Origin: an endosymbiont of Escarpia spicata
GTDB lineage: Bacteria > Pseudomonadota > Gammaproteobacteria > Chromatiales > Chromatiaceae
Length of the DNA stretch: 64,000 bases
Direction of reading: 5' to 3'
Assembly: GCA_003349915.1 (NCBI GenBank)
Contig: QFXE01000001.1
Span: 186,001-250,000, forward strand
The notes below the pieces were generated by a model. The model did no database searches. It had not been told where the DNA came from and saw only the letters and a program-made list of their open reading frames with translations. The translations under genes and the position numbers were made by a program. Below are positions 35,647-44,369 of the stretch, in pieces (the first letter of the stretch is position 1; every line of letters starts with the position of its first letter).

Positions 35647-37167
35647 CTAAACGTGAGGCGTCGTGTAGAGCGCGCTCAGCCCTTCCAGAGATTTCTCGAT
35701 CAGGTCGAGCCAGGGTTCGGAGTAAAATCCGGCACCCAGCAGAACCAGAATCATTACGCCCGAGATGAGCAGTTCCGTCGATGTGGTCGGATCCACTTTG
35801 CGTACAGGTTGTGATTCATCCTGAGGCGCAAGAAAAGCGCGCTGGAATGCCCAGAGCAGGAAACCGGCAGCCACCACATTGCCCAGGGCAGCGGCAATGG
35901 TGATCAATGCGCCATAGCGGTGAATGGCACCCTCAAGCATCAGATGGGCCGCATCAAAGCCCGGGGTTCCCGGCATGCCGACAATGGAGAGTCCTGCTAT
36001 CAGAAATGTAATGCCTATTACCGGTATGCTGTCGAAGAGTCCGCCCAGGCGTGCCATCAATAGTGTATGGGTACGTCGATAGACGAAACCCTGCATAAAC
36101 AGCAGCGTTGTGATCGCCAGACCAAAATTGATCGACAGCATGACAGCGCCTTCAAAAGCCATTTGATTGAGACCGAATAGCCCGATCACCAGCACGCTGG
36201 TATGAGAGACCACGGCGAAGGCCAGCAGTCGGCGCAGGTTGACCTGTAGCATTGCCAGCAACGCGGCATAGAAGATACCCACAACGGCGATGGTAACGAT
36301 GAACTCATGCCACTGCATCACCGCCTCGGGCATTAGCGGCAATATAAAGCGCAGCATGCCGTAGATACCGATCTTGAGACCGATGAGAAAAACCGGGGCG
36401 GCAGCGACGGTGCCGTGTTCAGCGACCAAGGGAAGCCATCCGTGTAACGGAAATATCGGAACACGCACCGCCAGTCCGTAGAAAAAGAGGAAAAAGACCA
36501 CTGACTGAAAACCGGCTGAGACAGGCGCCTGGGCGAGTTCAAACAGATCGAAAGTCCAACGTCCCCCGGTTGCGTCTGCATGGTTCCAACCCAGGATGAC
36601 GATGCCGACCAGCAGTAACAGAATGCCGGTGCTCATGAATTGGTAGTAGCGGGTCTGGGCAAGTTCCGATTCAGGTGAGGTCGACCAGCGGGCGAGCAAA
36701 ATACCCACCAGCCCCAACTCCACAACAGATATCAGAACGAACCAGAGCAGGTCGACAGTGACGAACATACTCATCAGCGCCGCTTCCACCGCGAATACCA
36801 GGGATAGAAACCAGGCATGGGGCAGCAGTTGCCGCACCTGCCCGTAAATCACCATCAGCAATGTAATCAGTGCGGTGAGCAGGATAAATAGCACACTGAC
36901 GCCATCGACCGTGGCGTGGTAGGCGAGGGGACCAAACAGCTCAGCCCGCTCGGCAAACTGCATGGCGCCCTGATGGGTGTCGTAGTTAAGCCAGAGGTTG
37001 ATGGCCAGAAGCAGTTCCGCAACCGCGCCGGCAATACCAATCAAAGGCACCAGCCGGTTCTCCCGCATGGTCAGGATTGCCATCATTATGACCAGCGGCA
37101 GCAACTGCAGGGTGGTGAGGATTGGGTAGGACGACTGGGCGGTCCAGTGGATTTCGGTAATCATCAT
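35647..37167 (-). CDS. Divergent NuoM-like subunit of the DAB-type cluster
   Basis: 506 aa, about 14 helices. The antiporter fold is clear (VPIFPLHGWLP, FAVVSHTSVLVIGLF), but the helix-5 motif lacks the Trp (VVELGLVG, E150 kept) and the helix-7 lysine is replaced by arginine (R235, LAVRVPIFP). These changes suggest altered or lost proton transfer in this paralogue. It is the fourth gene of the operon, 10 bases after dabB and 48 bases before the last NuoM-like gene. Confidence 0.85.
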   Translation of the reverse strand: MMITEIHWTAQSSYPILTTLQLLPLVIMMAILTMRENRLVPLIGIAGAVAELLLAINLWLNYDTHQGAMQFAERAELFGPLAYHATVDGVSVLFILLTALITLLMVIYGQVRQLLPHAWFLSLVFAVEAALMSMFVTVDLLWFVLISVVELGLVGILLARWSTSPESELAQTRYYQFMSTGILLLLVGIVILGWNHADATGGRWTFDLFELAQAPVSAGFQSVVFFLFFYGLAVRVPIFPLHGWLPLVAEHGTVAAAPVFLIGLKIGIYGMLRFILPLMPEAVMQWHEFIVTIAVVGIFYAALLAMLQVNLRRLLAFAVVSHTSVLVIGLFGLNQMAFEGAVMLSINFGLAITTLLFMQGFVYRRTHTLLMARLGGLFDSIPVIGITFLIAGLSIVGMPGTPGFDAAHLMLEGAIHRYGALITIAAALGNVVAAGFLLWAFQRAFLAPQDESQPVRKVDPTTSTELLISGVMILVLLGAGFYSEPWLDLIEKSLEGLSALYTTPHV

Positions 37168-37177
37168 TCAGGACTCC

Positions 37178-38770
37178 TCAGATAATCACCGCAAAGGTGG
37201 CCATGATCAGCAGTAAAAGGTAACGAGGATGACTCAACAGTTCTTCGATCTTCTGCAACTGGCCACCTACACGTTGAATCATATTGATCAGTCCCTCGCC
37301 CCCACCTTTTAGCACCAGGTGCTCCTCGAACCAGTGTAGGAGAGAGGCGATACCTTCCATCAATTTCCCTGCCAATCCGTGGCCCAGCCCAACGTCGCCT
37401 TCAGCCAAAGCACGGTGTTCGCCTTTATGCCGCTCCCATTGCGCCAGCGAACTGATCGCGTCTGCCTGGGTTGGCAAGCCAACCAGCGGAATGATGACCT
37501 TGTCATCGAAATTCTGCGCGTCCTGAGCCAATTTTTTGGTGGGGCGCGTCAGCAGCCAATCGCCGATGGAGCCGAGCCAGAAGCGATTGACGGCGGCAGT
37601 ATAGAGCCAGCGGCGTCGACCCAGCCATGCCGGTACCGGCCGGGTGGGACGTGACATCAAGTGCATATGGGCTGGGGAACTGAGGAACTGATACGCGCGC
37701 CAGATCGCGTGGGCGGCCAGGTGCCAGGCTGCCAGGTCAAACAAGCCGAGGCCGCACTCCACGAACATCAGGCCCACCTGAGCGATGGTGGAGAAGATCA
37801 GCATGCTCTTTACATCTGTCTGCACCAATCCCGACAGATAGCCATAGAGCGCAGTAGTTGCTCCAAAAATAATGAGAAAAATCATCATCAATGGGGTCTG
37901 TTCAAAGACCGGCTGTAGCCGGATTACCAGGAACACGCCGGCATGCACCATCAGGCTGCCGTAAAATACCGCACTGGAGGGGGTTGGGCCTTCCAACGCG
38001 CGGGCGATCCAGGGCGAAAACGGCACTTGAGCAGATTTCACCAAAGCGGCGAGCAGGAATCCAAAGGCCAGAAGTTCGGCAGTCAGGGTCGACATTCCGG
38101 AGACACCGGAGAGGATGCCCGGCCACTCGACATCACCAATCCACGTCAGCGCAAGGAAGATCGCCAGGATAAAACCGGCATCGCCGATGCGGTTGGTGAC
38201 AAAGGCGCGAGTGGCGTTGTTGGTGGCGGTGGGGCGGTCGAGTGAATAACCGATCAGCAGGTAGGAACTGACGCCCGCCAACTCCCAACCAATAAACGCC
38301 ATGACTGCACTGCCGCTCATCACAATCAGCAGCATCGCCGACATGAAGAGGCAGAGGATCATGAAGAAACGCTGGAATCCCGCTTCACGATGCAGGTAGT
38401 TGACCGAGAAACGCAGGGTGATGAGCGAAATGGTTGCCACCAGAGTGGCCATGGATAGACCCAAGGCATCCAGTGTGAAGCTGATATTGATCTGGTAGTC
38501 GCCGCTGTTGAGCCACTCCGCTATGTGCACCTGTCCCGGCGCATGTCCGGTAAGCAGGGCATAGAGATCGAGCAGCAGAAGGCAGATCAGGGAGAGAAGA
38601 CTGGCGCCAAGCGCCACCCGTGCCGTGATTTTCTCGCCGGACTCGCCGCGGTTGCCCTCGTATGCATAGGAGAGACCAATCCAGCCGGCCGCCAGCAGGG
38701 GCAGCAGAGGTATCATCGGAATCAGTGCGAAGAGCGGGGCATACCAGACGGAGTGGCTGAATTCAGGCAT
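37178..38770 (-). CDS. dabB: DabB: NuoL-like membrane subunit of the inorganic carbon uptake complex
   Basis: 530 aa, NuoL/MrpA-related with about 13 helices. Proton-path residues are retained: E163 in AFIGWELAGVSSYLLIGY and K245 in LVKSAQVPFSPWIARALEG. The C-terminal ~130 residues, with loop segments and a last helix, are typical of NuoL-like DabB. It overlaps dabA by 8 bases, the two-gene unit seen in characterised DAB pumps that trap CO2/bicarbonate using membrane potential. Confidence 0.9.
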   Translation of the reverse strand: MPEFSHSVWYAPLFALIPMIPLLPLLAAGWIGLSYAYEGNRGESGEKITARVALGASLLSLICLLLLDLYALLTGHAPGQVHIAEWLNSGDYQINISFTLDALGLSMATLVATISLITLRFSVNYLHREAGFQRFFMILCLFMSAMLLIVMSGSAVMAFIGWELAGVSSYLLIGYSLDRPTATNNATRAFVTNRIGDAGFILAIFLALTWIGDVEWPGILSGVSGMSTLTAELLAFGFLLAALVKSAQVPFSPWIARALEGPTPSSAVFYGSLMVHAGVFLVIRLQPVFEQTPLMMIFLIIFGATTALYGYLSGLVQTDVKSMLIFSTIAQVGLMFVECGLGLFDLAAWHLAAHAIWRAYQFLSSPAHMHLMSRPTRPVPAWLGRRRWLYTAAVNRFWLGSIGDWLLTRPTKKLAQDAQNFDDKVIIPLVGLPTQADAISSLAQWERHKGEHRALAEGDVGLGHGLAGKLMEGIASLLHWFEEHLVLKGGGEGLINMIQRVGGQLQKIEELLSHPRYLLLLIMATFAVII

Positions 38771-41700
38771 GACGGGTTCCTCCGGGTTGTTCCAGCAATA
38801 CTGGCGTCAGAGGCTCCATGTGCCCCGCGTACCAGTCGGCGGAGTCTTTCACTGTCGGCAGTTCGTTGATCTGGCCCTCCCAAAGCACCCAGCCTCGATC
38901 GGGGTAGAAGACATCGATTCGGTCGCTGTCAGGGTCTTTGGCGCTGAGTAGCAACCAACCTTTACCCACCAACTCCTGTAGCGGGGGCTGTCGCATATAG
39001 ATCTCAGTCAGCAGATCGATCTTCTGCTCCACGATGACCTGTAGACGCATCGCCTCGTGGATTTCGATCATCTGCCGTGGCAGGCCGGTGCGCAGGTCGG
39101 AGCTGGCCCCCTCCATGACGCCGAAGAGGCCGGTGATGTTGTGGGTTACCTTGGAACCACAACCGTACTCGTCGTTGTTCACGGTGGAGAAGTAATACTC
39201 CAGACTGATGCCCGCGCCCACCGGGCCATTGGCCAACAGCAGACGTTCGATGATCTCACCACTGGGATCAATGGTGGGGTCATAGGAGATGAGAAAGGCC
39301 CGGCGATCGAAGAAGGCACCCTGGGTAATGGAGCGGCGGCCGATGAATGCGCAGGCGTTGGTGGCGTGGCCCAGTTCGGGGCGCGCCTGGCTGAAATCGT
39401 TACCACGTCCCTGGATATGGGCAAGCGCCTGCTTCAGGTTGGGTTGTTTCGGGGCGGAGAAAAATTTACGGCAGCGTTCATGAGCTGAATGACGGCTGGC
39501 TTCGTCCACATTTCTCTGGATAACCGAGAGAATCTGCTGATGGGACTTTGGCACCTTGTCCATATCGAGCCAGTCGAAGCGCTCATCGCAGGTGTTGTGG
39601 AAGGCGCCGATGAACCAACTGTTCTTGGGAATGTTGATTCCCCGTTGAGACAGGATCTCTCTGATCTCCGGGCGATTGGCGATGGCGGCGAGAATACGCG
39701 CATTGGGACCGGAGTGACGGCCGCTGCAGGCGCCGCAGTCGTAGGCGGCGCGGTGTGGATTGTTCTCGCTGCTGGAGCCGTGGCCCATAATGATGGGCAG
39801 TGGTGAGAAGCCATCCACCAAACCGATGTTTTGTAGAAATGTCTCTACCCGGTCGGCCTGTTCCTCATCCGAGAAACCGAGACGGTTGTGTTCGATCGTA
39901 CCTTCGGGTGCATCTGCCGCTGCGGTGACGGCAATGTCGGTCTGCACGGCGGTTTCGTAAGTATCACGCAGTTTGGCAGAGAGTTTGCCAACCTTTAGCG
40001 GCGCCAACACCTTGGCTACCAGAATCCCGAGAGTGGCGGGGGCGGCCAGCGCGATCAGTGCGGTCGATCCCAGCAGGTTGCGGCGGGTCTCCTGCATCAG
40101 GAGATCTTTCAGCCAAAGCCGTTTCTTGTGCCGTTTATGGCGCTGATTTGCCTGAGTTTCCGCGCCGGGATGTACTGTTTCCCTGATCTCGTGTGCCGGC
40201 ACCATGACCACCGGACAGAGTCCGGAAATATTCTCGTCGGTGAGTCCTCGCCAATTGTGCGGGACGTTGTAGTGGGCAGCAGCACCGAAGGTTTCAATGG
40301 CGGGATTGATGACTTCCAGGTGGCGACGGATGCCCTCTTCACGATCGTCCATGCACCAGACTATTTGTGCGGCGGGTGTGGTTTCACGGCTCTTCCAGCG
40401 GCCCCGTCCCTCATTGTTGACGATCGCGTTGAAGATCTGCTCGCGGTAGTTGCGCTCGTAGGCCTGCAGCCAGAGGAAACTTTGGGTATCGGGAGTGAGG
40501 CGTTGCAGGCAATCAAAGAGTGTTTTTACGCCCTGTTCGCCGAGGTTAACGATATCCTGCCCGATGAGTCCCAGATGCTGGCTCAGACGAAAGAGCTGCC
40601 AGGCACTGCCGTAGACCGAATATCCGCTTGGGCGGTCTGAGGCGGGGCTTTGACGCCATGTCCAGATCATATCAGCCAGCTGACGCCACTGGGGATAGTC
40701 ATCGCTGGGTGTGGGTGTCTGCAGTTCAAGTTGTTGCGCACGGCTGACGAGATATTCCGGCAGTCGATTGTTGTGCAGACTGTGGCGCACCATGAACTCG
40801 GAGCGGCGTCTTCGAAAGTACCAGCGCAGCATGTCCAGGTTGGGTGCGATCTGCCACTGTTGATCGCACAGCCGCTGGGCGAAAAGGCGTTCCATCACCA
40901 AACGTACCGCGAGGTAATCCAGCATCTCCACGGAGACATCGTGAGAGCCTTCGTAGCCGGGGTGATTGTGGCGATAGAAAAACATGCCGGACCAGCCTGG
41001 CAGTTCCAGGGCGAGTCTTTCCAGATAGGATTCCCAACATTCCTTGGGCAGCCCCATGCGCTGCAGTTCTGAGAGCACGGCCTCCATAGGGTCTTCGTCG
41101 AGAATTGCGATCTCGTCCTGCCACTCCGGCATCTCGCTGAAGAAGCCGGTCAGAGAGACGGCGACGCTGCGGCGCCAAGTGGTGTAAAAGCCTGTCTCAC
41201 GCTCGGGGAATTGCCATGCCGCCTGACCCTGGTCGAGAAAACTGGCGATGAAACGGATGAGCAGTGGACGGATCTCATCAAGCAGATCCTTACCGGTCAC
41301 TTCAAGCAACAGGCCACGCAGGGTGATTTCCGGTCCTACCCGCGATAGCGTCCGGTCGAGTTGCTTGGCTGATTCTTTTCGCACCCGGTAGTGAACGCTG
41401 CTGAAGCTGTCGTCCTCAATGGTCAGGGTGTGCAACATACGCTCCGCCTGCTCTGGAGAGAGATCAACCAGCTCCTCCGGGTGCATGTGGAACTCCTCCA
41501 GACCGAGGGTTTCGAGGCAGGTGGTCCAGAGATCGGAGATGGCGGCCTTTTCGTCGCTCAGACCCTGCTCGGCGGCGGCTTCGAGAATATGCTTGCGGGT
41601 GTTTTTGTCGACATCGGACTGAAAACGTTGCAGGACATCCAACTCCTCGATCTGCCAGCTGAACTGACAGGCGGTAATTGTCTTCAGGGGGTGGAGCAGT

Positions 41701-42059
41701 GCGACAATGGCGACATCACGGCAGGTCAGAACGCCGTCGATATTCTCCAGCAGGATCTCGTCGGGCTCCAGTGCTGGGGTCTCATCGATGACGGCCCGCA
41801 GATCTTCCAGGGAGATACGCCCCTCAGCGTAGAATTCCCGGAAACGCTCATCCGGCAGGTAGCCCCTTGCGCCAGTGATGCGTTCCGCCTCGGCCAGTGC
41901 CTCGGTGAATTCCAGATGCTGGAAGCCGTGCAGCGTGTTGTGGTGGACGAAGTCCTTGATCGGCGCCTGTCCAGGCAGTACATGCTCGAAGTGCTCGATA
42001 ACATGGTGCAGGCGGCTGCGAATATCGGCGGAATCTGTCTCATGGCTGGCGGCGGACAA
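38763..42059 (-). CDS. dabA: DabA (DUF2309, UPF0753): large carbonic-anhydrase-like subunit
   Basis: 1098 aa, well above the ~830 aa of Halothiobacillus DabA. The expected beta-carbonic-anhydrase-like zinc site is visible: C569 and D571 in WCMDDREEG, then H760 (MGHGSSSENNPH) and C775 (YDCGACSG). The spacings C+2 to D and H+15 to C equal those in characterised DabA (C351/D353, H524/C539). DabA hydrates CO2 vectorially with DabB. Upstream and downstream NuoM-like genes are spaced 18 and 8 or less bases. The extra ~270 residues suggest contacts with these additional subunits. Confidence 0.93.
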   Translation of the reverse strand: MSAASHETDSADIRSRLHHVIEHFEHVLPGQAPIKDFVHHNTLHGFQHLEFTEALAEAERITGARGYLPDERFREFYAEGRISLEDLRAVIDETPALEPDEILLENIDGVLTCRDVAIVALLHPLKTITACQFSWQIEELDVLQRFQSDVDKNTRKHILEAAAEQGLSDEKAAISDLWTTCLETLGLEEFHMHPEELVDLSPEQAERMLHTLTIEDDSFSSVHYRVRKESAKQLDRTLSRVGPEITLRGLLLEVTGKDLLDEIRPLLIRFIASFLDQGQAAWQFPERETGFYTTWRRSVAVSLTGFFSEMPEWQDEIAILDEDPMEAVLSELQRMGLPKECWESYLERLALELPGWSGMFFYRHNHPGYEGSHDVSVEMLDYLAVRLVMERLFAQRLCDQQWQIAPNLDMLRWYFRRRRSEFMVRHSLHNNRLPEYLVSRAQQLELQTPTPSDDYPQWRQLADMIWTWRQSPASDRPSGYSVYGSAWQLFRLSQHLGLIGQDIVNLGEQGVKTLFDCLQRLTPDTQSFLWLQAYERNYREQIFNAIVNNEGRGRWKSRETTPAAQIVWCMDDREEGIRRHLEVINPAIETFGAAAHYNVPHNWRGLTDENISGLCPVVMVPAHEIRETVHPGAETQANQRHKRHKKRLWLKDLLMQETRRNLLGSTALIALAAPATLGILVAKVLAPLKVGKLSAKLRDTYETAVQTDIAVTAAADAPEGTIEHNRLGFSDEEQADRVETFLQNIGLVDGFSPLPIIMGHGSSSENNPHRAAYDCGACSGRHSGPNARILAAIANRPEIREILSQRGINIPKNSWFIGAFHNTCDERFDWLDMDKVPKSHQQILSVIQRNVDEASRHSAHERCRKFFSAPKQPNLKQALAHIQGRGNDFSQARPELGHATNACAFIGRRSITQGAFFDRRAFLISYDPTIDPSGEIIERLLLANGPVGAGISLEYYFSTVNNDEYGCGSKVTHNITGLFGVMEGASSDLRTGLPRQMIEIHEAMRLQVIVEQKIDLLTEIYMRQPPLQELVGKGWLLLSAKDPDSDRIDVFYPDRGWVLWEGQINELPTVKDSADWYAGHMEPLTPVLLEQPGGTRHA

Positions 42060-42077
42060 AGTTTTCTCCTCGCTTGA

Positions 42078-43547
42078 TTACAGATGGGCCGCGAAGGTGG
42101 CGCTCAACTGGGTGATGGAGGCGGACACAAGCTCCAGTGCCGGAGCCGGGAAGACGCCCAATAACACAATGCCGCCAGTCAACACGATGGCGGCCGCCAT
42201 CTCGCTGGGCCGCAGGTCAGCGATATCCTGCATCTCCTTCCGAACAGGCCCGGTGAAGAGACGTCCGATAGTGCGTATCGCATAGGCAGCGCTGATCAAT
42301 ACGCCCAGAGTCAGCAGTACCACCAGCCAGCCCCAACGTTCGAAACCGCCAATCAGGACGTGCAGTTCGGCGATAAAACCAAAAGTACCGGGCAGGCCGA
42401 CTGCGCCGATAAAAGCAATTGTGGTGAAGAAGGCAAAGCGTGGTGCTACCCGAAGCAGAGAGCTGTAGTCGTTGATGTTGCGCGTGTGGGTGCGTTCATA
42501 GAGCAGTCCGATCAGCAGGAACATGGCGCCTGCCACCAATCCATGTGCCATCATCTGCATGACCGCTCCGGTCAGACCGGCGAAATTGAGGGTCGCGATG
42601 CCCAGCAATACCACTCCCATGTGGCTGACCGAAGAGTAGGCGATCATCCGCTTCAGATCCCATTGCCGCCAAGCCAACAGACCACCGTAGACCAGACTTA
42701 CCAACGCGATGGCAACCAGTACCCCCTGCAGGGAGATGACGGCATCGGGCAGGGTCTGTGCGGCACGAATAAGACCGTAGGACCCCATCTTCAACAGGAT
42801 GCCGGAGAGCAGGATGCTGATAGGACTCGGTGCCTCGACGTGGGCCAGCGGCAACCAGCCGTGGATCGGAAAGATCGGCATCTTGACCCCGAAACCGATG
42901 AGAAAACCCAAAAAGATCAGGACCTGTTTCTGTTCGGAAATCAGGTGTGCGCCGGCGCGCATCTGATCCATGGCAAAGGAGTGGCCCGGCAGGGTGTCGA
43001 AAAGCACCAGCAGGCTAAGCAGCATAAAGACCGACCCGCCCAGGGTGTAGAGCACGAAATTGAGTGCCGCACCCTGACGATTTTTTCCTCCCCAGCGATC
43101 GATGAGGAAGAAGAGCGGGATCAGAGTCAGCTCCCAGAAGACATAGAATAGCGACCAGTCCTGGGCCATGAATACACCGAGCATGGCGGATTCCAGCACC
43201 AACACCAGTATGTAGTAGCCTTTCACCTGCTTGGTGATGCTGGCCGAAGCAGCCAGGGCGACCAGACTGAGCAGGGTTGCCAGCAGGATCATGGAGAGGG
43301 AGATACCGTCAATGCCGACGGCATATGATGTGCCGAGGCGCGGGTTCCAGGGTACAACCTCCATGAATTGCAGATCTGCAAGGGAGTTGTCAAAGCCGGC
43401 GAATAATCGCCAGGAGAGCAGCAAGGCGATGGCGGAGCCGAAGAGCGCGACTCCCCGGATCAGACGTTGATTCTGCCCAGGAAGCAGGGCGATAAGCACT
43501 GCTGTGGCGACAGGTGTAATCAGTAGTTGAGTGAGCGAACCCATCAC
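42078..43547 (-). CDS. NuoM-like antiporter subunit, first gene of the DAB-type cluster
   Basis: 489 aa, about 14 helices, with all canonical NuoM features: E139 in FYVFWELTLIPLFF, K222 in FGVKMPIFPIHGWLPLAHVEAPSPISILLS-type region, and YSSVSHMGVV. It is the first gene of the minus-strand operon, 18 bases before dabA. The 282-base gap upstream (43548-43829) must hold the promoter; I see no clear sigma-70 boxes. Confidence 0.9.
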   Translation of the reverse strand: MMGSLTQLLITPVATAVLIALLPGQNQRLIRGVALFGSAIALLLSWRLFAGFDNSLADLQFMEVVPWNPRLGTSYAVGIDGISLSMILLATLLSLVALAASASITKQVKGYYILVLVLESAMLGVFMAQDWSLFYVFWELTLIPLFFLIDRWGGKNRQGAALNFVLYTLGGSVFMLLSLLVLFDTLPGHSFAMDQMRAGAHLISEQKQVLIFLGFLIGFGVKMPIFPIHGWLPLAHVEAPSPISILLSGILLKMGSYGLIRAAQTLPDAVISLQGVLVAIALVSLVYGGLLAWRQWDLKRMIAYSSVSHMGVVLLGIATLNFAGLTGAVMQMMAHGLVAGAMFLLIGLLYERTHTRNINDYSSLLRVAPRFAFFTTIAFIGAVGLPGTFGFIAELHVLIGGFERWGWLVVLLTLGVLISAAYAIRTIGRLFTGPVRKEMQDIADLRPSEMAAAIVLTGGIVLLGVFPAPALELVSASITQLSATFAAHL

Positions 43548-43746
43548 GACCCAATCAGGAAGGTGAAAATATCAGGTACGCCGGGCTTCCCTGGAAACCG
43601 GTGTGCCTTTTGGTCTGACAAAGTGCGCGCTGACGGGTGCCTGTACGCGATGAATCTGACCTTGAAACCGATGCGGGAAAATAGCACGAGACGGCGCAAA
43701 AGTCATCGATATTTTCTAATATGGTAATCAATGAATGGAACTATAG

Positions 43747-43773
43747 ACCCGACCAAGCGTAGCGGATCGAGCA
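43747..43773. repeat. Degenerate family A repeat
   Basis: The loop AAGCGTAGCG is exact, with remnant stem CCCGACC / GATCGAGC on either side. It lies in the gap 43548-43829 between the carbon-uptake operon and the GTPase gene, which otherwise shows no gene. Confidence 0.6.
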
Positions 43774-43829
43774 TTTCTGGAGTGACAAAGGCATTGCTGG
43801 GCTGCCGGTTGAGCGGCCTACACTCTAGA

Positions 43830-44369
43830 TTATTCGCGCTTCTGATGATCCAGAGAATGAAGCAACGACTGCACCAGGATGGATACGTCCTGTCTGACTC
43901 TGGCATCCACTTCGAAAAGTGGGATATTTCGCGTCTGGTCATTCAATAATGACTGGTATTCGTTCAATCTGGGGGTAGTGGAGATATCCATCCGGGTAAC
44001 ACCGATAGCGACCCGGGTACGCTGGATGAAGTCTCCGAATCGCTGCAGAAAAAACTGCATGTCTTCCAGAGGGTCGGGGCGGGCATTGTCCACCAGCAGG
44101 ACCAGGCCCATGCCACCCTGAATCAGGATGTCCCACATGAAGTCGAAACGTTCTTGACCGGGAGTCCCATAGAGATGCACCCGCTTGCTGTCCATCATGT
44201 TGATGATGCCGTAATCCATTGCGACTGTGGTGGTGTTTTTACGATAGCGAAGTTCGTCCGTGGAGGATTCATTGGTGGAAACGGTATCAGTATCACTGAT
44301 GGCGTTGATCGCAGTGGTTTTGCCTGCCCCCACCGGCCCTGTAAAGATGATTTTGAGGTCTTTTTTCAT
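43830..44369 (-). CDS. Small Ras-like (MglA-type/COG2229) GTPase
   Basis: 179 aa. G1 loop TGPVGAGKTTAI (residues ~11-22), G3 region YGTPGQERFDFMW (Gly-Gln at the switch), G4 TRMD. Members of this group act in polarity, type IV pilus and gliding control, often with Roadblock-type or receiver-type partners. Its ATG overlaps the stop of the frameshifted partner gene (ATGA), so the two are co-translated. Confidence 0.88.
   Translation of the reverse strand: MKKDLKIIFTGPVGAGKTTAINAISDTDTVSTNESSTDELRYRKNTTTVAMDYGIINMMDSKRVHLYGTPGQERFDFMWDILIQGGMGLVLLVDNARPDPLEDMQFFLQRFGDFIQRTRVAIGVTRMDISTTPRLNEYQSLLNDQTRNIPLFEVDARVRQDVSILVQSLLHSLDHQKRE

Noticed and set aside
34087-43547. A remnant of a respiratory complex I operon
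   Set aside because: No nuoA-K, nuoN or soluble complex I genes are present, and DabA/DabB sit in the middle of the operon.
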